DNA from: Chamaea fasciata
Lineage: Eukaryota > Chordata > Aves > Passeriformes > Sylviidae
Direction of reading: 5' to 3'
Assembly (NCBI GenBank): GCA_029207755.1
Contig: JARCOQ010000006.1
Coordinates: forward strand, 23,224,890 to 23,288,889
Length of the DNA stretch: 64,000 nucleotides
In this document: one piece after another, positions 38,596 to 50,174 of the stretch
Position numbering within the stretch: position 1 is the first letter of the stretch
Layout: each line of letters starts with the position of its first letter
Made by a program: the position numbers and the translations under genes
Notes under the pieces: model-generated
Database searches by the model: none
What the model was told of the DNA's origin: nothing
What the model saw: only the letters and a program-made list of their open reading frames with translations

Positions 38596-39396
38596 CTGTT
38601 TCATCAGGCGAGCTCGGCGAGGCGCTGTCCTGGGACAGAGTAGTCCAGCTGGAGTCCTCATCACTCGGGGCCAGGTTTTGAATCCTGTGGAGGGCACAGT
38701 CTGTTTTGGCCCCGGTTTTTGGATGATCTTTCTTTGTCTCAGGGCTTGATGACACTGTGGCAACCTGGCCATCCTCTGGGCTTGGCATCTTGTTCTGTTT
38801 CCGGGGCAGGACCTCCCCATTGACAATAACAGTAGAAGCCTGGCTGTTGCTTTGTGCAGACTTATCTTCCATCGCAACAAACCCCTGCTCTAGATCTCGA
38901 GCTGATGTCTCTAGATCAGCATAGTAATTGAGGAAGCTCTTGGTCCTCCTTGGCTGCGAGGGCAATATTTCACAGCCAGAGGAATCCTGCGGGATCGGCT
39001 CATGGCTTTCAAACTTCTCAGAAGTTACATTTACACCTGCCGTGGTACCGAGGTTTTTGTTGGGATCCTGCTGTCCCTGCTCAGCAGCTTTCCTGAGCTG
39101 GTTTTCTCCATTCTTCACCAGCTTTATATTGGCAGAGCTGTTCCCCAGAAGGGGCTGAGCTGCTGGATCGGAAAGACCCATGGCTGTCTGAATGTTAGTC
39201 AGCGCGTACTTTTTCCTGCATTTTGGAGGAGTGCTGTTCTTGGTCTCTGTGTGCCTGATCTCTGCATTGAGGAGCTCGTTGTGCGAGGAGCGCAGGTTCA
39301 GGGTGTTGGGCGGGGTGGCGGGGCTGTTGCGGTTCACAATGTCCGTCGTGCCGCCGCTTGCCATGAACACCGCCAGCGCGTCCACACCGGAATCGA
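38596..39396 (-). CDS. APBB2: APBB2 large N-terminal exon (residues 7-274)
   Basis: This 801-nt exon supplies the last two bases of codon 7, 266 full codons (residues 8-273) and the first base of codon 274. It encodes the long region ahead of the WW domain, rich in Ser, Thr, Asn, Gln and Pro and probably disordered. Recognisable APBB2 segments are NRNSPATPPNTLNLRSSHNE (28-47), a short basic patch KCRKK (65-69), ANIKLVKNGENQLRKAAEQG (95-114), RRTKSFLNYYADLETSARDL (156-175) and the well conserved SPEDGQVATVSSSPETKKDH (212-231). The acceptor TTTGCTTTTCAG ends at 39397 and the donor CAG|GTACAC starts at 38595. Residues about 178-210 differ most from the mammalian protein I remember. Overlapping ORFs on both strands here, including a 174-codon minus-strand frame at 38356-38880, are shadows. 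The 5' third is unusually CpG-rich. Confidence 0.97.
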
Positions 39397-42300
39397 CTGA
39401 AAAGCAAAAGAAACCGTTGTGAAACACATTCATTACAGGCACTCCTTTGCTAGAGCTTCTGGTAAAGGCATGTAGCACTTCAGGTAATTGTTTTACTGGA
39501 GGAAAATCACCTAAGTGGGTAAGAGAAGAGACAAAAGCTTATCTTATTAAATAAGGAATAACAGAGGCAGGAAAATGTACAGAGAGATCATCAGGATCAC
39601 GAAGATGAGAAAAAGCAAAAATTTTGACCCTATACAAGACAATTTCAGGGCAGATTTTTCAATTCTGATTCTGTTGCAGACAGGCTCTAGGACAGCAGGG
39701 GTGCCCTTTGCAAATGCCTGGGATTCTCACTATCTTACCATAACTGTTTCAGTATTTCACCTCTGTCTCGGATGAGGAGGGAAATAAGTTCTCATGTGCT
39801 CATCACTAGGAAGCAGAAATTTGAAATATTTCTAAGCAGACTGCAGACAGATGTTGCTTCTTTTTCATCTTTGGATAGTGCTGTTACTGCTAAGCCTGAC
39901 TCGCTGGTCAGTTGTTGCCTCCTAACACCCGCATTTCCTCTGCTATTTGTCTTTCTTTCTTTCCCCTCTCACCCCTGCCACCTTCCTTTTTTATTTTTTA
40001 AGAGAAGGGAAGCAGAGAGTCAGGGAATCCAAGCAGAAGATTATTTCACAAAGGTGTATTTGATTTCCAGGGGCATGGAAAAAAATCCCTTGATAAAATA
40101 CGCTGCTGGAATTCAATCGACTTCAAAAAAAGGGCTGGCTCCAGAGATGGTTTACTATTTCTATAGCTCACAAAGTTCAAGCTTAAGGATAAAACACACA
40201 TCCTAGGGCAGAGAATACATACTACAGTGTTAAATATTATCATTCTTTTGTCTGCTTGTAAACAAGTTTCTGATTTTTCTTAGCCAAGGTACAGCTCATA
40301 CTTTGAAAAAATATTAAGTTTATTGAGGGAACAGATTTTTTGACTATTAAAATAATCAAAATATACATTTTTAAAGAACTCATTAAAAAAAAAAACCCTG
40401 TAATTTGTTCCTGTACTGTCTATTTATGACTTCCACTAATCTGTTCAAGTACTCCATGAACACCTCAATTTACTGTAGTAGTCACTGTTGTTTGATACCT
40501 GGCAACTAAATTAGAGGCCAATTAATAAATCACTCCACAGTAAATTTGCCACAACATGAAACACCCTTTCTGTTGTTCCTAATTCTCAGTTATCTTTGAC
40601 TGCGTATATTGCACATAAAAAGGTATCTGGGGCTTACTCAGAAATGAAAAGCTGTAATTTGAGCTAGCCGATGACAGATCATTCCAGCTGAGCTGTGCTG
40701 CATCTTTGTATATTTGATATATGACAGAATTGACTGCTGTACAGATTTACAAGAGATTAAATATATGGGTTTTAAAAGAACATATAATATATAAAGGGAG
40801 TGAAAAGGAGCACTTCACCCTGTTACCTAAATGCAGGCACAATTGCTAGTGTTCCCTCCTCTTTGATGTGTTGTCAAAGCTGCTCACTTGCAAACATCAC
40901 TCTGGTACATTTGAAACCAAGCAGATCAGGTAATATAATACCCTTTGTTTCCTGAATCACCCACCCAGCTGTTGAAGAACAATTTCTAAAACTTGTTAAA
41001 AACAGAATTTAAACTAAATTTTACAATTTTTCATGTCTGCCAATTTCTCAAGCCCTGGTCAGTCAGTCTAAACCAACTGCAAATTCTCTAGAAGACCGAT
41101 CACCCCATGCACATGCTGTGCAAAAGCCATCATCTTAGGTAACAGCTAACAAACATCCTGAAACAAACTTTAGCCACAAGAGACTTTAAAACACAACTAC
41201 TACAAAATTTAAAGGAACTAAATAAATTACTTCTCAGATAAACACGTATATACACACAGAGCTTTCTGGATCTTGTTTAAAACCAACCAGGACTAATGTA
41301 AGCAATGTCACATCTGATCAGACATTACCAAAATGTTTTACATGAAACAGCTTCTACATATCAACTGTCTGCTTTGTATTCTTTTCTGAATCACTGAAAA
41401 TCTGACAACATGAAAGTCATATAAAAAAAGTAAAGCAATAGGGCAGGATAACTTCCCCCCTCCACTGCCTGACCTTTAGAATTCATGCAACTGCATGGTA
41501 TCTAGAGATTTTACTAGATTACATTTTACTTCATGCTTCAGCAAATTAATACAAGCATTTATGTTTTTCACCAATAAATACAATTACCACTATATGGAAC
41601 AAGATTGAAATTTATTCTTCTCCTTTGTAACAAATGAGCTACTTCATGCAATGCTTGCCACTGTTTTTGTCACTGAACAAATTTCTTTAAAAATAACCTT
41701 CCTACACCTAGCTTAAGTATTTGTCTGCAAGCTTATCTTTAGCTTGTCCCCCTGCTGTTATTGTTTCATAGCTCAGAAATATTGTTAAGAATAAGCCCTT
41801 GGAAACATTGCAACAAAATGTATTACATTTTACTAATCTGCTTCTAAAGGTTCTCCATTGATTTGATGAACTTTGGCACATTGTTCAACGACTAAGTCAA
41901 GGAGTCCTTGTGACCCACACAGTGTTTGAGACTTGGGTGTTAAGCTGGGTTGGTGTATGACCATGAACAGAAAAATGTCAAAACAAACCTTTCACTGGAC
42001 ACCATCTCCCCTCCTGACCCCATCTCAGGTGACCCGTTGATCAAACCATCATGCTCAGATGACCAGTGAACAGGCAAACAGCAGCACAAGGAGAGCAGAG
42101 AGTGAAGCAGGCTGTTCTCCCAGGGGCCACCGGCCTGCTCCTGGCCGTCACCCTGTGCTCCCAGCCACACCCTGGGATCCACATGGCCGCCTTCCCTCTG
42201 CTTTTCGAAGCAGACACACATATGAGAAAAAAAGAGAAAAGACGGCAAAAAGAGAAGAAGAAATACAGATGGGCAGATCTTTCATCTCAAGGTTAGGAGC

Positions 42301-43408
42301 TGCTACGAGACCAGGACTAACTAAAGCACCAGAAAAATTGGAATGCCAGGAAATGCCTAAGAGCACTGAAGAAAGATTGCATAGTACAACAGTGCAAGGA
42401 AGAAGAGCAATAGCCTGTCCCTCCTCCTTTATACAGGACACAATGATGGTTGAAACATATCACTTTTCCCACAGGAAGCACATCCCAACTTCCTAATTAA
42501 AAACTTCAATAAAATGCAGGAACCCTAGATTCCTGCATCCAGGGCTGCCACAGGCAGACTCCATCCCCCTCTCAGATAGCTCCTGTGCCACCTAGCCACC
42601 AGCAAGGACCATGCTACTGGCACAGGGCACCATATTTTCAATTTCTCTACCTTCTGCTGAAGAACAAATGCAAATGGACAACTAGACCAGGAATCACTGA
42701 GTTGATACATATATCTCAGTTTGAGTAGGGGAGCACTGCTAAGTTGTAAGTGAGTAAAAGCAGGGTACTACACTAAAAAATAGTCTACTCTGGTGAAAAG
42801 CTAACAACAATTAGAACATCATCATTACTGGGAATAATAACTTGGTTAAACTGTTGGTTCTTCAAGACAGCACTTAACTCAGTAGAGGATCTGTCACAGC
42901 AATTGATTAAGGGTTTTGACTTCTTTACTTTTTAAAAGAACTCCCAGCCTCAATTGTAGACTTTTAACATTCTTACAGATACAGATAAAAATACTTTTAC
43001 CACTATAATGTGTTCAACACAGAGTAATGCCAATTCTCTAAGGAGCATAATAATACAAATAACACTATTACTTCAATGGCTTTTATGGATGTTTTTCAAT
43101 CTTGGCATAAAACTTACAGAGCTAGAAGAAGGAGAGAGAAAATGCCATTACAAACACAGAATAGTACGTGACCAATTTGTTTTTGCCATCTAATGACTTT
43201 TTTGCATTGTATTGTCTATGGGAAGTTTTTAAAAAGCTGAATAGAGAGTTTCTTCAAAAAGGCACAGTTAAAAAAAATAAAAATAAGTGCTTTCCCTTTT
43301 TCATGTGTAAGGCAAAATGAAAGTGAAATATGTGCCAGGAAAGAAGAAGAAAAATAAGTGGAAAACTTCACATATTTGCATAGCAGAATCTTTTAAAGGG
43401 CATCTGAC
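39397..43408 (-). other. APBB2: APBB2 4.0-kb intron
   Basis: Intron between the start-codon exon and the large exon; donor GTCAGA, acceptor TTTGCTTTTCAG. It is AT-rich. The less AT-rich piece near 42060-42300 has overlapping ORFs on both strands but no recognisable protein or repeat. Confidence 0.88.
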
Positions 43409-43477
43409 CTGGAAGTACTTCTGACATGGCTCGCGGGGCGTCAGCAATGCATCAGGAAATAGATTATAATTTGAAAT
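43409..43477 (-). CDS. APBB2: APBB2 start-codon exon (50 nt 5'UTR plus codons 1-6 and first base of codon 7)
   Basis: Read on the minus strand, the ATG occupies 43427-43425 and codes MSEVLP before the exon ends after one base of codon 7 (G), followed by the donor GTCAGA. The known vertebrate APBB2 N-terminus starts MSEVLP, so this tiny coding segment is real although too short to show as an ORF. The start has a G at -3 (GCCATGT), an adequate Kozak context. The acceptor is a pyrimidine-rich CCCTCTTTTCAG ending at 43478. The 5'UTR part (43428-43477) holds a three-codon upstream ORF (ATG CAT TGC TGA, 43452-43441). Spliced to the large exon, codon 7 becomes GTC (Val), where human has Ala as far as I remember. 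The 19 coding bases give phase 1, which the next exon needs. Confidence 0.93.
43441..43452 (-). promoter_or_regulatory. Three-codon upstream ORF in the APBB2 5'UTR
   Basis: Within the start-codon exon the minus strand reads ATG CAT TGC TGA, ending 13 nt before the main ATG. The uATG context is weak (C at -3, C at +4), so leaky scanning to the main start is expected. Confidence 0.7.
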
Positions 43478-44068
43478 CTGAAAAGAGGGACCATTTAAGA
43501 ATTAAAACCAAAAGAAAACACAAAAGAAAAATACCACATTTTAGAAGCTCCTGAGAGATGTTAAGCATTCTAAATAAAGCTCACAGCATAACAGTGAGGA
43601 TCTTCTGAGTTTCTAATGATATTTACCACTCATTAAAGTATGAGAGAGGCTAGTCTGCAGCAACACGAACATGTAATTAAAAACAACTATTATATTTTTG
43701 TTAATGTACAACTTTACTAGGAGCACAAATTCAAAAATATTCTCCAGTTTGAGTTAACATACTGTAGCAAAAACTTAAATACATTGGAAAATATGAGATT
43801 ACACCTCACTCAGGAAACCACAGCAGCACTGGTAAAAGAAAACACAGCAGTAAGGCAGGTTCACAAAAAAATTTGCAGAATGAGATCTAGCATATGAAAC
43901 AAAGAAGCACAGGGTTGATCTCACAGGAGGGAACCATAAAAAGAAAGTTAGGCAGTAAATTCCAGTATGAGACCCTTTCCTGGTCATCTTCTCACACATA
44001 AACCATTTTGCAGTTAAGTCTCTGGTTTGGATATGAGTGACACACACAGTGAGAGACAAGGTACTCAC

Positions 44069-44096
44069 GGCAACTCATGTGTTTTTGTCACTGCAT
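44069..44096 (-). other. Possible 28-nt noncoding APBB2 exon
   Basis: On the minus strand, a pyrimidine-rich acceptor (CATTTCTTCCTGTTTCCTAG) is followed after 28 nt by a strong donor, GCC|GTGAGT. The segment includes ATG CAG TGA. It lies about 0.6 kb upstream of the start-codon exon. Splice-site-like pairs occur by chance in introns, so this is only a candidate. Confidence 0.2.
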
Positions 44097-44796
44097 CTAG
44101 GAAACAGGAAGAAATGATACAAATCTTTTCATAAAGCAGATTTACCTTCTTCAAGGGAAATCTGAGCACAAAACATTTAATGACAACTTCATGCCATGGG
44201 GCTACAGCCACAGGTCTTATACACTTGGGCTTCAGTTAAAGTCTAAGCAGTCTAAGAGAACACCTTCATTATACAATGATTGCAGCTCAACACCAGCTAA
44301 CTCCCTTCACTTCAAAGGGTGAATTCCAATGTTAAAACATACATTGGAAAACTATGACTGGTTAATGGTAATAGTTAAACAGATGTCAGCCAAAAGCATC
44401 CTAATAAACCACAGATTTACATTATTAGCTGCAATCAGAATCCAGACTAGAAGCTTTCCTTCATCTGATTCTTCTTACCTAGATATCTACACAAATTCCA
44501 GGCAACACCAAAAACTTTCAGAACAGAAAAGGAAAGAAAACATTCAAATGAAGTGCTGTGGTAGATCAGAGACTACAGCCAATGATTTTCTTCTTGCTGC
44601 TCCCTCTGTTAGTGACATCCTAGCTGCATTGAGCTTGGAAGCCGGAAAGAGAAAGCTCAGCAGAGCCAAGAAAGTGAATTATGATGGTGGGCAGAGCAGT
44701 TTGCGGAATGCAAGAGCAGGAAAGGAGCAAGGCTGCAAGCACATGGTGCTCTCAAATCTATCTGCAGATGACTTCACACAAATCTCTGAGTTGCTG

Positions 44797-44852
44797 AGGG
44801 TGAGGACCTCTCCAGATCATCAAATACAACACCCCTGCCCAAGCAGGTAATC
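44797..44852 (-). mobile_element. Probable short CR1 remnant
   Basis: GGACCTCTCCAGATCATC followed by CAACACCCCTGCCCAAGCAG resembles the same part of the CR1 3' region seen at 21360-21400, in the same orientation. Only about 50 bp can be matched and the flanks are unrecognisable. Confidence 0.5.
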
Positions 44853-47800
44853 ACTACAGCCCTCTCTATTCCACCCTGGATCTGTCCTCACATTAGAATA
44901 AAATCAGCACTTCAGCCTGATTGCTAAATGCAGCTTCTCCCATTTCCAGCTACTTCCTGCTTCACCTAGTTCTACTGAAATCACTATCTGGTAACCAGCT
45001 TTCTGTCCTGGCTCCTCTACCCCCAAGGAGCACCCTGCCAGTCTCTGCTGCCACAATAATGAAATTTCTCCTTTTAGAGCTAATCATGCTGCCAACCAAC
45101 TGCAACAGCCTAGCAGCAATGCTGTTTCTGTTCCAGTGCTGCACTTATTAATGGGAATCCATAAAGGTGATCTGTCTTTATGTGGTGTAATTGAGGGAAA
45201 AAACCTATCAGATCCTCAATGAGTTGTAGCTCTCAAGTTGAATATGCCTTCACATTTACCATTTTTTTCTTTCCCCCTTCCCACAAAGCCAAACTCCTCA
45301 TCCAGAAAAAATTCCAACACAAGGTGTTTCTCAGAATCAGATTATAACAGATACAAAGAAAACAGAATAATAATAATAATAAAAAATAAAGACAAAAAGA
45401 AACCAGCTAAATCCACTGTTCCTCTACTTTTTTTTTTTGTTAAGATAGGTACACCTAAATAATCAGTGTGTATTTGACTACTTAACTGAAACTTTATATT
45501 GCAGAGAATGTAGGTCAGCTTGTGCTACTACAGTACTGTTAAATCAAGCAACCACTTGATTTAAACCACTTTAAGAAATAAAGAGCAATTCTTTCATTTA
45601 TATAAGACATAGCCATGACATGCCATAACAATTAATCCTGCACTTAGTGAGGGAAAAAAACAAGATGGCATTCTAAGTCTTCTTCCAAATCAATCTTCTC
45701 CCTTTAATTAGATTTTCCCCCACATGTAGAATGGAACAGTCTGGTAGGCAAAACCAGCGTTGACACAGCAAGAAGATGGAATTGTGTTTTATCTGCTGGC
45801 TACTTGTGAGCCCAGATAACAAGGCTTCTGTCATTGGATCTATACATTCACAGCGACATTTGCTAAGTAAACAGCTGTAACTTTTTCTAATCCTGTTGTT
45901 TAAATTAAACTGCTGAGCTCTAACATTCTAACATAAGCTTTTTTAATTGTCATATAAATTACACAATCTCTGTCATAAAGATTGTGCCTCGGACTTTGCA
46001 AATTTGTTAATTTACAAATATCCCTACTTTTAACCTAAGTGCTAATACAGGGCACAAGCATAAATGTCATTCTCCCTTAAACAGAAACACAAACTCAGAA
46101 ACTGTAACCTGAATTTCTGCAATTGAGATGACTAATAAAGCAAGAAGGATTTCTATGTTCTGCAGCTTCAATCTCAAGTGCCATCCAAAAATAACTCTTA
46201 CGAATTTGTAATCGAAGCTGATCAGAAATACCAAAACAAAAGCAAAATGTCACATGAAACAGAAAGTTAGGATAAGCTGTCTCAGTGAAAAAACGTAACC
46301 AAAATGTTTTGTAGGACAGGCAGCCTACCCATATGCTTGATGAAGCATTAGAAAGGAATCAAGAGCCACAGATTTGGCACATAAAATGACTTCGACTGAT
46401 TCAGGGTGATTTCAAACCAGGGATTTTTCAGCTCCACATAAATCTAACTTTGATCATTTGTCAGTTCCTAAATCAGGAAACAGAGCCACTTAAAAGATGA
46501 TCGATTCCTTAACAGTCTTAAGGAAACCCACAAGGTCCAGGACCAGCTTTCCAGCTGTCTGAAACAGCAACGGACCAATCCCAAGCACTTTGATCAGGTG
46601 ACACAGACACCAAAAGCAGGAAAAACACTAAGCACAGGTCACAGCACTAGTAAGACAAGTAGGTAGAATGTTAACTGAGACCCTGTCAGGTGGAATGGTT
46701 AAGGTTCCAGCACAGATGCGGCGCTGGGGAACAAACAAACAAAACAAAGCAAGAAAATAAACAGATTAATATCAATAACCACCTCCTACACACCTTGTCT
46801 GAGGCCCTGCAATTTGCAGCTCACAAACGCTCTCTATTCCTGCAAAGCCTGAAACAAGGCTGCATACTCCTGAGCACAATCTGCTTCTCCAAGAACTAAC
46901 TGCATGCACATAAAGACATTTCAGTCTCCCTTTTTAAACTTATTTATTTTAAACTTCTGATGGCCTGATACCATGATTTCACCTGCTACAACTTCATCTG
47001 CCCTCTGAAGCACATATTACAAATCTATGGCTCGTTATACATTAAACTTTTATCAAACAAGGTTATCCGGAAATGTTTTTATCCTCAGATTACCCAGACT
47101 GGTAGCAATAGTTTTGAGCCACCTATTTTTACTGTCTCATAGTTGGTATCTTAAAAAGCATTTGAAAGAGCATTCTACAGCAAATATTTTTGTCTTTTTT
47201 TATTGTTTTGTCTTTACTGTAAAGTTGTACTTTAGCACCAAATTAGGCTCTAGAGATGAAAATTTGAAAATTAAAAAAATGGTAAATAATCCTTCAGTCA
47301 AGTCTACAACTCTGTATGGATATAAACAATAAAAGTATGTATGTATCAAAAGTATCAATACAAAAAAAATCTAATTTCATGAATTCCTAGAGCGTTTGCA
47401 AATAATTTCAAATTGCTAATAGTAAGTTGAAACCAATGAGTAAAAATAAAAAGTCAAAGTTTCAGACACAGAAAAGAGCAGTAGGGTGCCAGCTTTTGCA
47501 CAGTGAGTCTATCAGGCCTCTCAAGAAGTGCAAATTAAGATTTTGCATGTTGAAAAGGTTGTTTGTGTTCCATGTACATTAAAAACATTCTGTATCTCAA
47601 CTAGGTAAGGTAACTATGTATCTGCACTTTTAACTACATCTGCTAAACTGTCTGAAAATTGGACTCACATGTTCTACCTACATATTTGCCTCCAGTAAAG
47701 GAACAGAGCTCAGGGTACATCAAACCAAAAAAGGTCTCTACATTTCCAGTCTGTTTTTTCATAAAAGGCTGAAGTAAAAAAAGGCTCATTATACAAAGAC

Positions 47801-50131
47801 ATACATCTCAGCAAGGCTGAAAGTTCCCTGCAAAGTTATGTCTTGTCTTCAACCAAACTTCAATGGGACAAATCAGAAACATTTCGAAACATACAAGAGT
47901 TTATAAACCAAGTGTTGTAGTACTGCTTAAGCTGACAAAACTCCAAGAAATGACTAAAAGAGCCATGACGTACAGTAACTCTCCCAATGTCATAATGGTA
48001 CTAGAATACAGCAATGACTTGAATCCTGGCTTGATGCAGTCAGTAGAGCTCCCTGAGAAGGCCCTGCCCATAGTGCTCATATATAAAACAAACCACATTT
48101 TTGTAAATGAAATCAAACTATCATATTTGCTTTATGGTCCCCATAAACTAAACAGATCAATCCATAATAAAGTGGAAGGAGAACATAACAGAAAAGTAAC
48201 TGCATTTACTGGCATTTATATTAATTACACTGGAGTGTGGCTGAAAGCAGATTCAGTTTCAACAAACTTGGCTGTAGAAGACATTGAACAAGTGGAAAAG
48301 AGCAAACTACTAGTATTACTGGCCTGAAATGCAACACAGAGTCTTGACTTCTTGACATGCTAGCCAAAATTCCCTGTTCTTCTTTCTTATCTACAAACTC
48401 ATAGATCTCCACAAGGTATCGAATATCAAAGGAACTAGAGTTTCTGTGAAAGGAGACAAACACAGGACGCAAATCTGCTATCATGGTGGCTCTCCATGAC
48501 CATATGCAACCCCAAGTGGAATTACAAGGAAACCTTCACTGTCTATCTCTGTCTCCCCTGTGAAGAAGAAATTGACCTGTCAGGGTCCTGAGACAGTGTT
48601 TCTATTTAATTATGCTAAGAAATAAATGCAAAAGTGATGAGAGGCAGCCAGAGTACTAGACAGTCCCTAAAGAAAGCTTTTCATCTGCAGCCTCTGAGTC
48701 AGCTCCTATCTGTCAATATGAGCACATGCATTAGAGCTTCATCAGGATCACTCAAGAAGAAGATGAAGTTCTTATGCCAGTCTCCACACAGCTTCCGAGG
48801 AAAGGCAGAAAGCAGAGACTTTAACAAAGAGAGCAACACGTGTCATTGGGTACTTCTGCAATTTCCACTCCATCAGTTGTCTGTCTTCCTGCCTTTTCCT
48901 CAGCTGTTATGGGGAGCTCTTAAAGAAACTTTACAGAGAAGCGTCACCTGCCCAAGCATGATCTGAGCAGTGCTAAAGCTTGAATCTCATTTACACCAAG
49001 ATGTCTTTGTCTGGAAAGAAGAGGTTGGGAGATACAGGGCACGATATTGCAGATATAGAATTTTACCGATGCTTCCACCAAGAGTTGCACATTGCATACA
49101 CTCCTCCTTGGGGTTTGGTGCCTCTTTGGGTCAGTAATCTGTTATTGCAGGAGCAGCTCCAAGCCCACAGAGCCACAGAATGATACATTTTTATACCAAC
49201 TCATCTTGCACTAATGATAGCAGTGTAATTATCAGAACTTGGCTGCAAGATGGGAAGTTAGGTGTTCATTCAGAGGTTTGCTGTTATTTATGTTACCATT
49301 CTCACATTTGTTTCTTTATTTCACTGCAGTGAAACAAAGATTTTCTAGCACTTTCACGATACAACAGCTCCCTTGCAAGCTCAGCGCAAAGAAAGGCACA
49401 GTTGGGCATTCCTTGGGAAGCTGAATAGACAGAGGCAGAGCAGAAATTTGAGTGCTCCTCAAGGGAAATCAAACCCCAAGTTTATAAAGTCAACCCTGCT
49501 CTCTGCCCTCAAGCAGTTTGCATTCTTTATAAGAACAGCTTTATCATGAAGCGGATGATCATGAAGAACCAAGACTAAAACCTCTTCCATCTGCAGTCCA
49601 GGGGAGTGCCATCTCATGAAGAATACTTCCTTTCATTGTCATCCTTGATTTATGAATGTTTCTGAAAAATGGCATTTCCCAAAAAAAAGTTTGCTTGGGA
49701 CAAAAAAGTCACCCTCCAGCAGAAGTTTCTGAAATAAAATCTGCATCAGCTCTAAAATTTATATTGCAGAATCACATTAAAAAACCATTCCACATGGACC
49801 TTAGTCTGAGTCACTAATTGGTCAAAAATCCAGAAATCCATCTGTACCTGCCACAAATCAAGAGGATGACTTAAGAGTGGGATACGTGGCACCACTGTCT
49901 GTGGGCAGCAAGGGCTGGTCTTGGAGGTCCAGGTGCAAGCTGCCTTCCTCCCAGTGAAGGCTGGTGTGCCACTGCAGGACTGAGCCTCCACCCCTGCACA
50001 CTCCAAAGGTCAGCAAGTGCTGACAACCATCACCCACATATTTCCGTACTTTCTAACTTCTAATGTCCTCTGAAAAAGCAGGCTTTTTTTTATTTAAAGC
50101 AGTCTCACAAAAGTCTGCATTTTTAATTTTT

Positions 50132-50174
50132 ATTACTATTATTACTGTTGCTGTTGTTGCTGCTGATGCTGCTC
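50132..50174 (+). repeat. Imperfect triplet run (TTA/TTG/CTG)
   Basis: A stretch of about 14 triplets drifts from ATT/ACT through GTT to GCT units. It looks like a decayed trinucleotide microsatellite with a CTG-rich end. Noncoding here. Confidence 0.8.

Larger units (their letters stand above)
9507..43477 (-). other. APBB2: APBB2 locus, 5' coding half (residues 1-412; gene continues beyond base 1)
   Basis: Six exons on the minus strand join in phase into one open frame of 412 codons that I recognise as the N-terminal half of FE65-like 1. Family knowledge: FE65 proteins are cytoplasmic and nuclear adaptors with a WW domain and two PTB domains; the second PTB binds the cytoplasmic tail of APP-family proteins, the first binds partners such as Tip60/KAT5 and lipoprotein receptors. 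Here only the long low-complexity N-terminus and the WW domain are encoded; both PTB domains are missing because the window ends inside the next intron. Intron sizes in transcript order are 4012, 23242, 4873, 436 and 122 bp, then more than 9506 bp. All junctions are GT-AG except the 436-bp intron, which starts GC. APBB1 and APBB3 are the alternatives, but the sequence around the TPPNTLNLRSSHNELLNAEI segment and the 21-residue exon fit APBB2. Confidence 0.96.

Noticed and set aside
38356..39422. Long overlapping ORFs on both strands over the large APBB2 exon (174, 132 and 121 codons)
   Set aside because: They are shadows of the true frame, which is the one that matches APBB2 and joins in phase to the flanking exons.
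39397..39478. Start of the 356-codon ORF upstream of the large exon
   Set aside because: The Met at 39478 lies in intron; a clear acceptor at 39397 and the separate start exon at 43409-43477 give the real N-terminus.
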